A stretch of DNA of 8,273 nt from assembly GCA_900770275.1 (NCBI GenBank), contig CAAGJS010000158.1:1-8273 (forward strand), given 5' to 3'. A model generated the notes under the pieces. That model searched no databases. It had not been told where the DNA came from and saw only the letters and a program-made list of their open reading frames with translations. Below, piece by piece: positions 1 through 6,345 of the stretch; within the stretch, counting starts at the first letter, position 1; each line of letters begins with the position of its first letter. A program made the position numbers and the translations under genes. Origin of the DNA: Erysipelotrichaceae bacterium. Its GTDB lineage: Bacteria > Bacillota_I > Bacilli_A > Erysipelotrichales > Erysipelotrichaceae.

Positions 1-84
1 GCCGACGGCAATCCGGTCCCCGTCTTCGATCATCTGATAGTCAAGATCGGCCTGATGTATTTTTCCAAGGATTGTTTTCAGCAC
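1..84 (-). CDS. Start of a TtcA-family PP-loop tRNA thiolase (partial)
   Basis: This is the first 28 codons of a leftward gene that runs off the left edge. Reading from a GTG at 84 gives a peptide starting MLKTILGKIHQADLDY and ending in MIEDGDRIAVG. The tail D-G-D-R-I-A-V-G is the typical lead-in to the SGGKDS PP-loop of tRNA 2-thiocytidine synthetase (TtcA) family proteins, which activate a tRNA base with ATP for sulfur insertion. The PP-loop and the Cys motifs lie outside the window. A GGAGG sits on the minus strand at 98-94, 9 bases ahead of the GTG, and no in-frame alternative start lies close upstream. The gene is divergent from truB, another tRNA-modification gene. The family is recognised from a short stretch only. 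A different PP-loop ATPase, such as a TilS-like protein, is possible. Confidence 0.6.
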   Translation of the reverse strand, partial: MLKTILGKIHQADLDYQMIEDGDRIAVG

Positions 85-112
85 TCTGCACGTCCTCCAT
101 TTGCTTTTCTTG

Positions 113-118
113 TATAAT
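113..118 (+). promoter_or_regulatory. Probable -10 box of the truB promoter
   Basis: A perfect TATAAT lies 14 bases ahead of the truB ATG. Transcription would begin near 125, leaving a leader of only about 8 bases. No good -35 is seen at the usual spacing (90-95 is a poor match), so this call rests on the -10 alone. The reverse complement of the same bases reads as TATTAT/ATTATA and could serve the leftward gene. Confidence 0.5.
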
Positions 119-132
119 AATTCGGGTTTGTT

Positions 133-981
133 ATGAATGCGATTGTACTTCTGAACAAGGCACAAAACATGACAAGTTTTCAGGCGGCCAATCATGTCCG
201 CCATCTTTTCAGCGAAAAGAAGGCAGGTCACTGCGGCACGCTGGATCCCAATGCGACGGGTCTTTTGATCGTGCTGCTGGGCAGTGCGACGAAGCTTGGT
301 TCCTATATTGTCACATCTTTCAAACGTTACCATGCCGAGTTTTGTCTGGGCAAGGTGTCGGATACGGAGGATATCTGGGGGAAGGTCACCGATACCGTGG
401 TACATGGCAGCCATTCCCAGCAGGAGCTCGATGCGGCAGCCGCAAGGCTGACGGGTGACATCCTGCAGACGCCGCCCATGTATTCCGCCATTCATTACAA
501 CGGTACGAAACTGTATGAACTCGCCCGTAAAGGACAGACCGTGGAACGCAAGCCGCGTCATGCGGTCATTGATTCCCTGCGCGTCCATCAGACCGGTGAA
601 AACAGCTTCACAATGGATGCGTCCGTCTCTTCCGGAACCTATATCCGTACGCTGATCATTGATTATGGAAAGCTGCTGGGGGAAGATGCGCTGATGACGT
701 CGCTGGTACGGACCGGCATCGGGGCGCTGAATCTTTCGCGGGCTCAGACGCTGGAAGAAATGGCGAAGGATCCTGTATTTGTACCATTCAGGGATGTTAT
801 GGATCCCTGCTGGCATGCCCGTCCGCTGGATGAGTCGCTTCGCAGAATGATTGATAACGGAATGACGGTTGATCTTCCTTATCCGGAAGACAGGGTGATT
901 CTGATGGATGGGGAAGTGCCGGCTGCGGCATATGAGAGAAAAGAAGATGGACATTTTCATTGTCAGCGGGGGCTTAGATGA
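133..981 (+). CDS. truB: tRNA pseudouridine(55) synthase TruB
   Basis: TruB converts U55 to pseudouridine in the T-loop of most tRNAs in the cytoplasm. The 282-residue protein has the family's landmarks in order: the N-terminal L-L-N-K-A-Q-N-M-T-S block, the catalytic motif G-T-L-D-P with Asp38 (residues 35-39), P-P-M-Y-S-A-I (114-120) followed by G-T-K-L-Y-E-L-A-R-K-G, S-S-G-T-Y-I-R-T-L (166-174) and L-V-R-T-G-I-G (191-197). A short C-terminal part of the PUA-like type follows. It is slightly shorter than many homologues but looks complete. The ATG at 133 places the family's usual N-terminus at residue 1. No clear Shine-Dalgarno precedes it, and the likely promoter is so close that the mRNA would be nearly leaderless. 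The stop overlaps the ribF ATG by 4 bases (ATGA). truB-ribF adjacency is common in bacteria. Confidence 0.96.
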   Translation: MNAIVLLNKAQNMTSFQAANHVRHLFSEKKAGHCGTLDPNATGLLIVLLGSATKLGSYIVTSFKRYHAEFCLGKVSDTEDIWGKVTDTVVHGSHSQQELDAAAARLTGDILQTPPMYSAIHYNGTKLYELARKGQTVERKPRHAVIDSLRVHQTGENSFTMDASVSSGTYIRTLIIDYGKLLGEDALMTSLVRTGIGALNLSRAQTLEEMAKDPVFVPFRDVMDPCWHARPLDESLRRMIDNGMTVDLPYPEDRVILMDGEVPAAAYERKEDGHFHCQRGLR

Positions 982-1907
982 CAGGTGGATTTCGAATGAT
1001 CAGTCTGGATCGTAAACAGGTAGACCGCACGCCTTTGGTCGCGTGCATCGGATATTTTGACGGGCTTCATAAAGGCCACCAGGCATTGATCCGTGCCACG
1101 ATTGAAGAAGCGAAGAAGCGGGGATGTGCATCTGGCCTGATTACCTTTTCGCCCGACCCATGGGTTACGCTGAAGGGAATCCGTCCCAATGAAGAAGAAC
1201 ATCTGACAACGATGCAGCAGAGAATCGCACTTGCCCACAGCTATGGCATCGATAAGGTATTCGTGCTCGACTTTACCAGGAAGGTTGCCGCTTTGACACC
1301 GGCCGACTTTCTGACGAAAATTCTCGGTCAGCTGAATCTGCAGTGTCTTGTCTGCGGCTACGACTTCCATTTCGGTGCTTTTGGAAAGGGCGATGGCGAA
1401 TATCTCAAAGCCAACGCACCCTTTGCGACCATCGAAGTCGGTGAAGTCAGTGAAGACGGAATCAAGATTTCTTCCACCCGCATCACCGAACTTGTCAAGG
1501 CAGGGGAAATGGAAAAGGCGGAACAGCTGCTGGGCCGCCCCTTTGAAACGGCAGGAACGGTTGTCCATGGCCTAGCCAACGGGCACAAACTCGGCTTCCC
1601 GACCGCCAATCTGTCCTGCCCCGTGGAATATGTGCGGCCCAAGGGCGGCGTCTATGCCGGCTACTTTGTTCATAATGGAGAGAAGTACAAGGCGATGATC
1701 AACTTCGGTCATAATCCGACGGTCGCCTGGCAGAGCCATATGTCCCTGGAAGCCAACATCCTTGATTTTGAAGGCGATCTCTATGGGGAGAAGGCTTCTC
1801 TGCAGTTCAAGAAGTACCTGCGGCCGGAGACTGCCTTTGACAGTATCGATGTTCTGATTGCGCAGCTGAAGAAGGATCAGGAAACGGTACGGGAGCTGTT
1901 GGCATGA
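978..1907 (+). CDS. ribF: Bifunctional riboflavin kinase / FMN adenylyltransferase RibF
   Basis: RibF makes the flavin cofactors: riboflavin plus ATP gives FMN, then FMN plus ATP gives FAD. The N-terminal nucleotidyltransferase domain shows G-Y-F-D-G-L-H-K-G-H (residues 25-34), G-Y-D-F-H-F-G (127-133) and I-S-S-T-R-I (164-169). The C-terminal riboflavin kinase domain begins near residue 186 and shows L-G-F-P-T-A-N (205-211), the G-G-V-Y-A strand, N-P-T (246-248) and the E of S-L-E-A-N-I-L-D-F (Glu258), which fits the catalytic base. The length is normal at about 309 residues. The start is uncertain. ATG 978 overlaps the truB stop (ATGA). A second in-frame ATG at 996 has AGGTGG 7 bases upstream (983-988) and would give 303 residues without losing any domain. 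The 3' end overlaps the next gene by 4 bases, so translational coupling through truB-ribF-methylase is likely. Confidence 0.96.
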   Translation: MTGGFRMISLDRKQVDRTPLVACIGYFDGLHKGHQALIRATIEEAKKRGCASGLITFSPDPWVTLKGIRPNEEEHLTTMQQRIALAHSYGIDKVFVLDFTRKVAALTPADFLTKILGQLNLQCLVCGYDFHFGAFGKGDGEYLKANAPFATIEVGEVSEDGIKISSTRITELVKAGEMEKAEQLLGRPFETAGTVVHGLANGHKLGFPTANLSCPVEYVRPKGGVYAGYFVHNGEKYKAMINFGHNPTVAWQSHMSLEANILDFEGDLYGEKASLQFKKYLRPETAFDSIDVLIAQLKKDQETVRELLA

Positions 1908-3235
1908 GCGTGGAACTTCCCGACGCCTACAAACGGAAGATGAAGGATCTCTTAGGGGATGAATACGATGATTACATCTCTTCCTTTTCTTCTTCTTCGT
2001 TTCGCGGCTATCGGATCAATCCGTTAAAGACAGATCCGGATGAATTCTTCTCTCTGACACCGTTTACGCCATCCCCGTCGCCGTTTGCCAGGGACGGATA
2101 TTATCTGATCGATGACATCGGCGGCGTCGGGGCCTTACCTGCGCATGCCGCGGGATTGTTCTATCTGCAGGAGCCTAGTGCTTCCTGCGCGGTGACGATT
2201 CTCGATCCAAAGCCAGGCATGCGCGTGCTTGATCTTTGTGCGGCCCCTGGTTCCAAGACGACTCAGATCGGTGCTTTGATGAAAAATCAGGGGCTGTTAG
2301 TCGCCAATGAAATCAATGGCCGCAGGGCAGCTGTTCTGAAGGAAAATGTGGAGCGCTTCGGTCTGACAAACTGTCTGGTCCTGAATTCGGATCCTTCGGT
2401 TGTTGCTGAACGGTTTGCGGGATACTTCGATGCGGTGCTCTGCGATGCGCCATGCTCGGGGGAAGGGATGTTCCGTAAGGATCCTGATGCGATCAAAGAG
2501 TGGAGTCCCGATACGGAAGACTTCTGTGCCCAGCGGCAAAGACCGATTCTTGAAGCAGCGTATCAGTGTCTGGCCCCGGGCGGTACGCTGGTGTACAGTA
2601 CCTGCACCTTTGCGTTAGCGGAGAATGAGGAAAATGTGCAGTGGCTGTTAGAGACACATATGGATCTGAAACTGGTGGATCCTGGTGTTTCCTTTGGAAG
2701 GCCAGGCGTGGAACTTGGCTGCGGCACCAGTCTCTGTCGGCGCATTTATCCGATGGATGGGGGCGAAGGACACTTTGCGGCAAAGTTTGTTAAGGCTGGT
2801 GAAGCCGGTGATCGATCGGAGCTTTCGTTATTGAAAGGGGAACCGATCCGAAAGGAAGAGAAGGAGTTTCTTGCGTCATCGTTTCCTTCCATTCCCTGTG
2901 TTTACAGTCATCAGGATCGTCTCTATGGCGGCAGCTGTCCGTTTATCGACGCTGGCAGATGCCGTATCATCCGCCATCAGGTACTGTTAGGGGAGATGAA
3001 GAGCGGGCGCTTTGAACCGGCGCATGCGGTCTATATGACGCCGTTTGCGTATCAGGGGAAGACGATCGAGGTCAGTGACGAGGAGGCGGCACGTTTCTTC
3101 AGGGGGGAAACGCTTTCTGCCAAAGGCATCAGGGGCTGGGCTGCCGTCTGCTGGCATGGTCATCGGATCGGGTTCGGCAAGGGGGATGGTTCCATATTGA
3201 AAAACAGGTATCCGAAGAATCTTCGGACCCGTTAG
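1904..3235 (+). CDS. rsmF: RsmF-like 16S rRNA (cytosine-5) methyltransferase
   Basis: This is an S-adenosylmethionine-dependent RNA m5C methyltransferase of the NOL1/NOP2/Sun family. The 443-residue protein has an N-terminal RNA-binding region (about 1-85), the Rossmann catalytic core (about 86-297) and a C-terminal domain of the RsmF type. The SAM loop is D-L-C-A-A-P-G-S-K-T (110-119). Motif IV is D181-A-P-C184-S-G-E-G-M-F. Motif VI is S232-T-C234-T-F. The two cysteines are the product-release and nucleophile residues expected for m5C enzymes. The C-terminal L-L-G-E-M-K-S-G-R-F-E-P-A-H (361-374) and the G-W-A-A-V block near 411 are usual in Gram-positive RsmF proteins. E. coli RsmF modifies C1407 of 16S rRNA. 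The exact target here cannot be read from sequence, and homologues elsewhere modify more than one cytosine. ATG 1904 overlaps the ribF stop by 4 bases. Confidence 0.9.
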   Translation: MSVELPDAYKRKMKDLLGDEYDDYISSFSSSSFRGYRINPLKTDPDEFFSLTPFTPSPSPFARDGYYLIDDIGGVGALPAHAAGLFYLQEPSASCAVTILDPKPGMRVLDLCAAPGSKTTQIGALMKNQGLLVANEINGRRAAVLKENVERFGLTNCLVLNSDPSVVAERFAGYFDAVLCDAPCSGEGMFRKDPDAIKEWSPDTEDFCAQRQRPILEAAYQCLAPGGTLVYSTCTFALAENEENVQWLLETHMDLKLVDPGVSFGRPGVELGCGTSLCRRIYPMDGGEGHFAAKFVKAGEAGDRSELSLLKGEPIRKEEKEFLASSFPSIPCVYSHQDRLYGGSCPFIDAGRCRIIRHQVLLGEMKSGRFEPAHAVYMTPFAYQGKTIEVSDEEAARFFRGETLSAKGIRGWAAVCWHGHRIGFGKGDGSILKNRYPKNLRTR

Positions 3236-3246
3236 GAGGTAATGCT

Positions 3247-4617
3247 TTGGAGCTGGAGCTGTTTCGCTTTATTGAAGATACACTTTCCGTCTATGATGCG
3301 CATCAGCCGCGTTATCAGAAGGCTGAGGCGGATCTGAAGCAGGTTTTCGAGGAAATCGTCGCTTCTTCGTCACATGATGTGATAGCGCTTCATACGCGGG
3401 TCAAAAGCCGCGAGTCACTGCGCGAAAAACTGCTGCGCAATAAGTTCTATCTGCATTTTTCTTCGCCGGAAGATGCCCTGAAGAACATGCATGATCTGGT
3501 CGGGCTCACGATTGAGTGCCGTTTCATCCGCAACGAGGCGGAAATTTATCAGAATCTGTTCCATTGGTTTGAGGTCAATGGGAATATGTTTTCCTGCATT
3601 CAGTATCCGGAAGTGAAGCTGAATCTGCGCATGGTGCAGCCGCAGCTGCAGCGCAACGGCTACACAATCTATCGCATCGACGGCTCCATCATGGAAGACG
3701 ATGGACCGATTGCCTTTGAACTGCAGATCAAGTCGCTGGTCCACCGTTTCTGGAGCGAAATCGAGCACGAAATCGTCTATAAGAACAATGAGCTGATCGT
3801 CAATGACTCCTTCGTTCAGCAGATGCTTGGCTCGGTACGTGACTCGCTGGATGTCGTGGATCATCAGATGGACATTCTCTATACGAAGCTCTCCGATACC
3901 AGCAGTCAGGCATCCATCGGTATGAACGAACATAGCTTCAAGCTTCTGGTGGCAACGTCGATCAATGAACTGGTCAACGCCAAGATGAAGGAAAGCATCG
4001 GCTACACATCCGATTTTCGCAAGGATGCATCGATCCTTTCGCAATACATCTATATCCGCTATTTCCTGAACGGGGAGCACAATGAGACGCGGATGGTCGA
4101 GTTTCTGGAGTATCTCAATGAGCTCAATGCGCGGGGCATCGATTTCCGCAGCGCGCTGCCGCTGGATGAACTTCCTTCTTCCAATAACGTGCTGGAACAG
4201 AGGCTGATTACGTACTGGCTTTCGAAGATCAATTCCGACTATGAGTGGCATGCGTTCTTTACGGTACTCTTCAATATTCAGACCGGATCTTTGAAGGAGG
4301 ATGTGCAGGACTTTGCCCATGTCATCGCGCTGCTGTTGGTGCAGCCGGGCTGGTATGCGTCACTGTTTAGCCAGTTTGATGAAGCTGAGGCAAAGAAGGT
4401 GCGCGATACGCTTCTTGAGCGCCTGGCTGATGCACTGATTGAAGCCGATACGATCAACACGATTCACGACGAGAAACTGTATGAGGTCAAGGAACTGTTC
4501 CGCCATGAGGCGGATCGGATCAGTGCCATGTATACGGACTATACGCAGCTGTCAGCGCGGCTTGATGATCTTGGCAGCGATCTTTCGGATGCCGTTCTGC
4601 GTTTGTTTCAGTCGTAA
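3247..4617 (+). CDS. Divergent RelA/SpoT-domain protein with long helical C-terminus
   Basis: The first ~210 residues align by eye with single-domain alarmone synthetases (RelP/RelQ type), which move pyrophosphate from ATP to GTP or GDP. Visible blocks are T-R-V-K-S-R-E-S-L-R-E-K-L (50-62), M-H-D-L-V-G-L-T-I-E (81-90, Asp83 at the metal-site position), N-G-Y-T-I-Y-R (137-143, Tyr139 at the guanine-stacking position), E158-L-Q-I-K and F-W-S-E-I-E-H-E-I-V-Y-K (168-179). Three normally conserved positions differ: Arg of D-x-x-G-x-R is Thr88, and Ser and His of G-Y-x-S-x-H are Ile141 and Arg143. No HD hydrolase, TGS or ACT domain is seen. Residues ~215-456 form a predicted mostly helical, acidic region I do not recognise. 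The TTG start at 3247 follows AGGAGG at 3234-3239, which overlaps the methylase stop, so the gene belongs to that operon. It could be an active alarmone enzyme, one with another substrate, or a regulator; activity is not established. Confidence 0.8.
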   Translation: MELELFRFIEDTLSVYDAHQPRYQKAEADLKQVFEEIVASSSHDVIALHTRVKSRESLREKLLRNKFYLHFSSPEDALKNMHDLVGLTIECRFIRNEAEIYQNLFHWFEVNGNMFSCIQYPEVKLNLRMVQPQLQRNGYTIYRIDGSIMEDDGPIAFELQIKSLVHRFWSEIEHEIVYKNNELIVNDSFVQQMLGSVRDSLDVVDHQMDILYTKLSDTSSQASIGMNEHSFKLLVATSINELVNAKMKESIGYTSDFRKDASILSQYIYIRYFLNGEHNETRMVEFLEYLNELNARGIDFRSALPLDELPSSNNVLEQRLITYWLSKINSDYEWHAFFTVLFNIQTGSLKEDVQDFAHVIALLLVQPGWYASLFSQFDEAEAKKVRDTLLERLADALIEADTINTIHDEKLYEVKELFRHEADRISAMYTDYTQLSARLDDLGSDLSDAVLRLFQS

Positions 4618-4631
4618 GGGACTGCTATAAT
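4603..4631 (+). promoter_or_regulatory. Promoter of the Asp23-family gene (extended -10)
   Basis: TTGTTT (4603-4608), a 17-base spacer and TATAAT (4626-4631), with TGC directly ahead of the -10 (extended -10 element). The -35 lies inside the end of the RelA/SpoT-like gene. Transcription should begin near 4638, about 15 bases before the ATG at 4653. Confidence 0.75.
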
Positions 4632-4652
4632 TGAGGCAAAGAGGTAATACTT

Positions 4653-4976
4653 ATGGCACAGGAATATGTCGTATTAAAAGAGAGCGGAGAAATGGGCCGC
4701 ATCGCCATCAATAAGACGGTATTTCAGTCGATCGCAGAGATTTCTCTCAAGGATGTTGAGGATATTGTTCCGGTGGAGAGCCGTTTTGCCAAGAGTGTCG
4801 GCGTTTCCATTGAGGATAATAAGCTGAAGATTTCGGCGGATGTCCGGGTAAAATACGGTGCGAATGCTGGGACGGTCAGTGCGCAGGTACAGAATCATAT
4901 TTATGAAAATATTCTGTTCATGACCGGCTTCAAGACATCGGACATTACGGTCAACGTTGTTGGCTTCGAAATCTGA
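4653..4976 (+). CDS. Asp23/Gls24 family (YloU/YqhY-like) envelope-stress protein
   Basis: A 107-residue protein of the Asp23/Gls24 family. These are small, abundant Bacillota proteins tied to envelope or alkaline-stress homeostasis and, for YqhY-type members, to fatty-acid metabolism. Family hallmarks are the N-terminal G-E-M-G-R-I-A-I-N-K block (residues 12-21), the central D-N-K-L-K-I-S-A-D-V-R-V-K-Y-G (55-69) and the C-terminal D-I-T-V-N-V-V-G-F-E (97-106). There is no signal peptide or membrane segment, so it is cytoplasmic, perhaps membrane-associated through a partner. The start follows AAAGAGG (4638-4644) at 8 bases. The gene stands alone: it is not next to a fakA-like or accBC gene, the usual neighbours of yloU and yqhY in Bacillus, so its exact subtype is open. 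No terminator follows, so its transcript should run into the infC leader. Confidence 0.88.
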   Translation: MAQEYVVLKESGEMGRIAINKTVFQSIAEISLKDVEDIVPVESRFAKSVGVSIEDNKLKISADVRVKYGANAGTVSAQVQNHIYENILFMTGFKTSDITVNVVGFEI

Positions 4977-4984
4977 AATTCATA

Positions 4985-5013
4985 TTGCATAAGGCGCCGG
5001 ATATTGTTAATAT
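4985..5013 (+). promoter_or_regulatory. Promoter of the infC-rpmI-rplT operon
   Basis: TTGCAT (4985-4990), a 17-base spacer and TAATAT (5008-5013), with TG at 5005-5006 forming an extended -10. TATACT (5011-5016) is an overlapping alternative -10. Transcription would start around 5020, giving a leader of about 150 bases before infC, which is long enough to hold a regulatory structure. Confidence 0.75.
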
Positions 5014-5019
5014 ACTGGG

Positions 5020-5151
5020 CGTAACGAAAACGGAAAGCAGAAGCCACCGCTTCTCACCCGAGGACCTCAGGGACCTGGGCAGCCAGCCGATTGATCAGTG
5101 AATATGATCTTTTATGAGCAGGTGCGGTGAATTCTGTGCCTGCTTTTATTT
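5020..5151 (+). promoter_or_regulatory. Probable L20 autoregulatory leader (attenuator) of infC operon
   Basis: An untranslated leader of about 130 bases with several helices, ending in an intrinsic terminator just before infC. Visible parts are a 6-bp hairpin AGAAGC/GCTTCT with loop CACC (5039-5054), a GC-rich segment with CCC/GGG and GAGG/CCTC pairing (5057-5072), a 5-bp hairpin GATCA/TGATC (5093-5109) and the terminator (5117-5144). In Bacillus subtilis, excess L20 binds such a leader and promotes premature termination of infC-rpmI-rplT. The position, gene order and terminator match that arrangement. I have not folded it or matched it to a covariance model, so the aptamer identity is inferred. 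Confidence 0.72.
5117..5151 (+). terminator. Intrinsic terminator in the infC leader
   Basis: An 11-bp stem pairs 5117-5127 (AGCAGGTGCGG) with 5134-5144 (CTGTGCCTGCT), counting G-U wobbles, around a 6-base loop, and is followed by TTTATTT. It ends only about 7 bases before the infC ribosome binding site, so it must be conditional. It would also stop read-through from the Asp23-family gene, which has no terminator of its own. Confidence 0.82.
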
Positions 5152-5169
5152 ACAGTCAGGAGGTCTTAC

Positions 5170-5709
5170 TTGAGGTATATCAAACCGAAACGGAATGTCC
5201 CGGAAGAACTGGTCAACGAGAACATTCACTTCCGCGAAGTCATGGTCATTGACTCCGATGGAAACAGACTTGGCGTCATGAGCCGCCGTGCGGCACTGGA
5301 CAAGGCTGCCGACGAGGGACTGGATCTGTTCTGCGTCGCTCCGAATGCTCAGCCGCCCGTATGCAAGATTCTGGATTATGGGAAGTACCACTTCAATGAG
5401 CAGAAGAAGGCAAGAGAAGCCAAGCGCAATCAGCATGTGACGGAGGTCAAACCCCTGCGTCTGTCGCCGGTCGTTGATGTCGGCGATTTCGAGACGAAGC
5501 TTCGTCATGCGCGGGAATGGATTGAGGACGGACAGAAGGTTCGTCTTGACATGAAGTTCCGCGGAAGAATGATTACCCGCAAGGAGGTCGGTGAAAGCGT
5601 CATGAACGAATTCATCGACAAGATGTCTGATATTGCGCAGGTGGATAAGAAGCCTGCCATGGAGGGCAACACGATGTCAGTCGTGCTGTCGCCGAAGAAA
5701 GGAAAGTAA
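5170..5709 (+). CDS. infC: Translation initiation factor IF-3
   Basis: IF3 binds the 30S subunit, keeps the subunits apart and checks start codon and initiator tRNA pairing. The 179-residue protein has the N-terminal domain opening V-N-E-N-I-H-F-R-E-V, the family signature K-I-L-D-Y-G-K-Y-H-F-N-E-Q-K-K (about residues 66-80), a basic linker and the C-terminal 30S-binding domain with V-R-L-D-M-K-F-R-G-R and the R-K-E-V-G block. The length is normal. The start is TTG at 5170, with AGGAGGT (5158-5164) 5 bases upstream. Non-ATG starts are usual for infC and in some bacteria tie its translation to IF3 level. It is the first gene of infC-rpmI-rplT and lies directly behind the attenuator. Confidence 0.97.
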   Translation: MRYIKPKRNVPEELVNENIHFREVMVIDSDGNRLGVMSRRAALDKAADEGLDLFCVAPNAQPPVCKILDYGKYHFNEQKKAREAKRNQHVTEVKPLRLSPVVDVGDFETKLRHAREWIEDGQKVRLDMKFRGRMITRKEVGESVMNEFIDKMSDIAQVDKKPAMEGNTMSVVLSPKKGK

Positions 5710-5728
5710 GGAACAGGAGGAATCAACT

Positions 5729-5953
5729 ATGAAGGCAAAAGCAAGAAAGCCCAAGAACAAGATCAAGATGAAGACAAAGAAGACCTATGCCAAGCGTACC
5801 AAGGTAACGGGCTCCGGCAAGGTTGCTGTTCATCACAACTATGTATCGCATTTCGCAGCTAACAAGTCGCACAAGCAGAAGAAGCACCTCGGCAAGGCAA
5901 CGCTCCTCAACGCGACCGATGCAAAGCGTGATTCCCAGCTGCTGCAGGGTTAA
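5729..5953 (+). CDS. rpmI: 50S ribosomal protein L35
   Basis: A small, very basic large-subunit protein of 74 residues. The core K-M-K-T-K-K, K-R-T-K-V-T-G-S-G-K-V, S-H-F-A-A-N-K-S-H-K-Q-K-K and A-T-D-A-K-R matches the L35 family. The usual protein has about 64-66 residues and begins close to the K-M-K-T motif. Here the N-terminus carries about 10 extra basic residues (MKAKARKPKN). The ATG at 5729 is supported by AGGAGG at 5715-5720 with 8 bases spacing, while the internal ATG at residue 14 has no such site, so the longer form is preferred. It is the middle gene of the operon, 19 bases after infC. Confidence 0.95.
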   Translation: MKAKARKPKNKIKMKTKKTYAKRTKVTGSGKVAVHHNYVSHFAANKSHKQKKHLGKATLLNATDAKRDSQLLQG

Positions 5954-5969
5954 TTAGAGGAGGCACAAG

Positions 5970-6326
5970 ATGAGAGTAAAAGGATCGACACCGACGCGCA
6001 ATCGTCGTAAGAAGGTATTAAAGCTCGCTAAGGGCTATTTTGGCAGCAAGCATCTGCTCTACAGAACCGCCAATGAGCAGGTCATGCATTCGATGAAGTA
6101 TTCCTACATCGGACGCAAGCAGACGAAGCGCGATATGCGCCGCCTCTGGATCGCTCGTATCAATGCGGGTGCCCGTCTCAATGGCCTGAGCTATTCGCAG
6201 ATGATGCACGGCCTGAAGCTGGCTGGCGTTAACATTAACCGTAAGATGCTCTCCGAGATGGCAATCCATGATGAAAAGGGATTCACCGATCTCGCCGAGA
6301 CTGCTAAAAAAGCACTTGCGGCTTAA
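5970..6326 (+). CDS. rplT: 50S ribosomal protein L20
   Basis: L20 binds 23S rRNA early in large-subunit assembly, and in many bacteria it represses its own operon through the leader RNA. The 118-residue length is typical. Recognisable parts are the basic N-terminal helix [16 protein letters not shown], the block [21 protein letters not shown] (about residues 46-66), and the globular part with L-N-G-L-S-Y-S-Q and N-R-K-M-L-S-E-M-A. The start is ATG 5970 with GAGGAGG just upstream. No canonical terminator with a T-run follows directly; the next one is after tRNA-Glu. Confidence 0.97.
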   Translation: MRVKGSTPTRNRRKKVLKLAKGYFGSKHLLYRTANEQVMHSMKYSYIGRKQTKRDMRRLWIARINAGARLNGLSYSQMMHGLKLAGVNINRKMLSEMAIHDEKGFTDLAETAKKALAA

Positions 6327-6344
6327 TTGATTATCGGGTATTAT
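6316..6344 (+). promoter_or_regulatory. Possible tRNA-Glu promoter in the rplT 3' end
   Basis: TTGCGG (6316-6321), a 17-base spacer and TATTAT (6339-6344). Transcription would begin near 6351, about 27 bases before the tRNA and inside the palindrome there. The tRNA could equally be processed from read-through rplT transcripts. Confidence 0.45.
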
Positions 6345-6345
6345 T

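Noticed and set aside
72..458. A 128-codon + frame overlapping truB, beginning upstream of it
   Set aside because: It is Cys-rich, lacks domain features and is out of frame with the clearly real truB.
963..1568. A 201-codon minus-strand frame over ribF
   Set aside because: It is a shadow of ribF with no family resemblance.
3415..4320. A 301-codon open frame on the minus strand inside the RelA/SpoT-like gene
   Set aside because: The + strand gene has a strong ribosome site and family motifs. The antisense peptide shows no domain.
3247..4617. A toxin-antitoxin pair built on the RelA/SpoT-like protein
   Set aside because: Toxic small alarmone synthetases usually have an adjacent small antitoxin gene. 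None is seen on either side; the neighbours are a large methylase and an Asp23-family gene with its own promoter.
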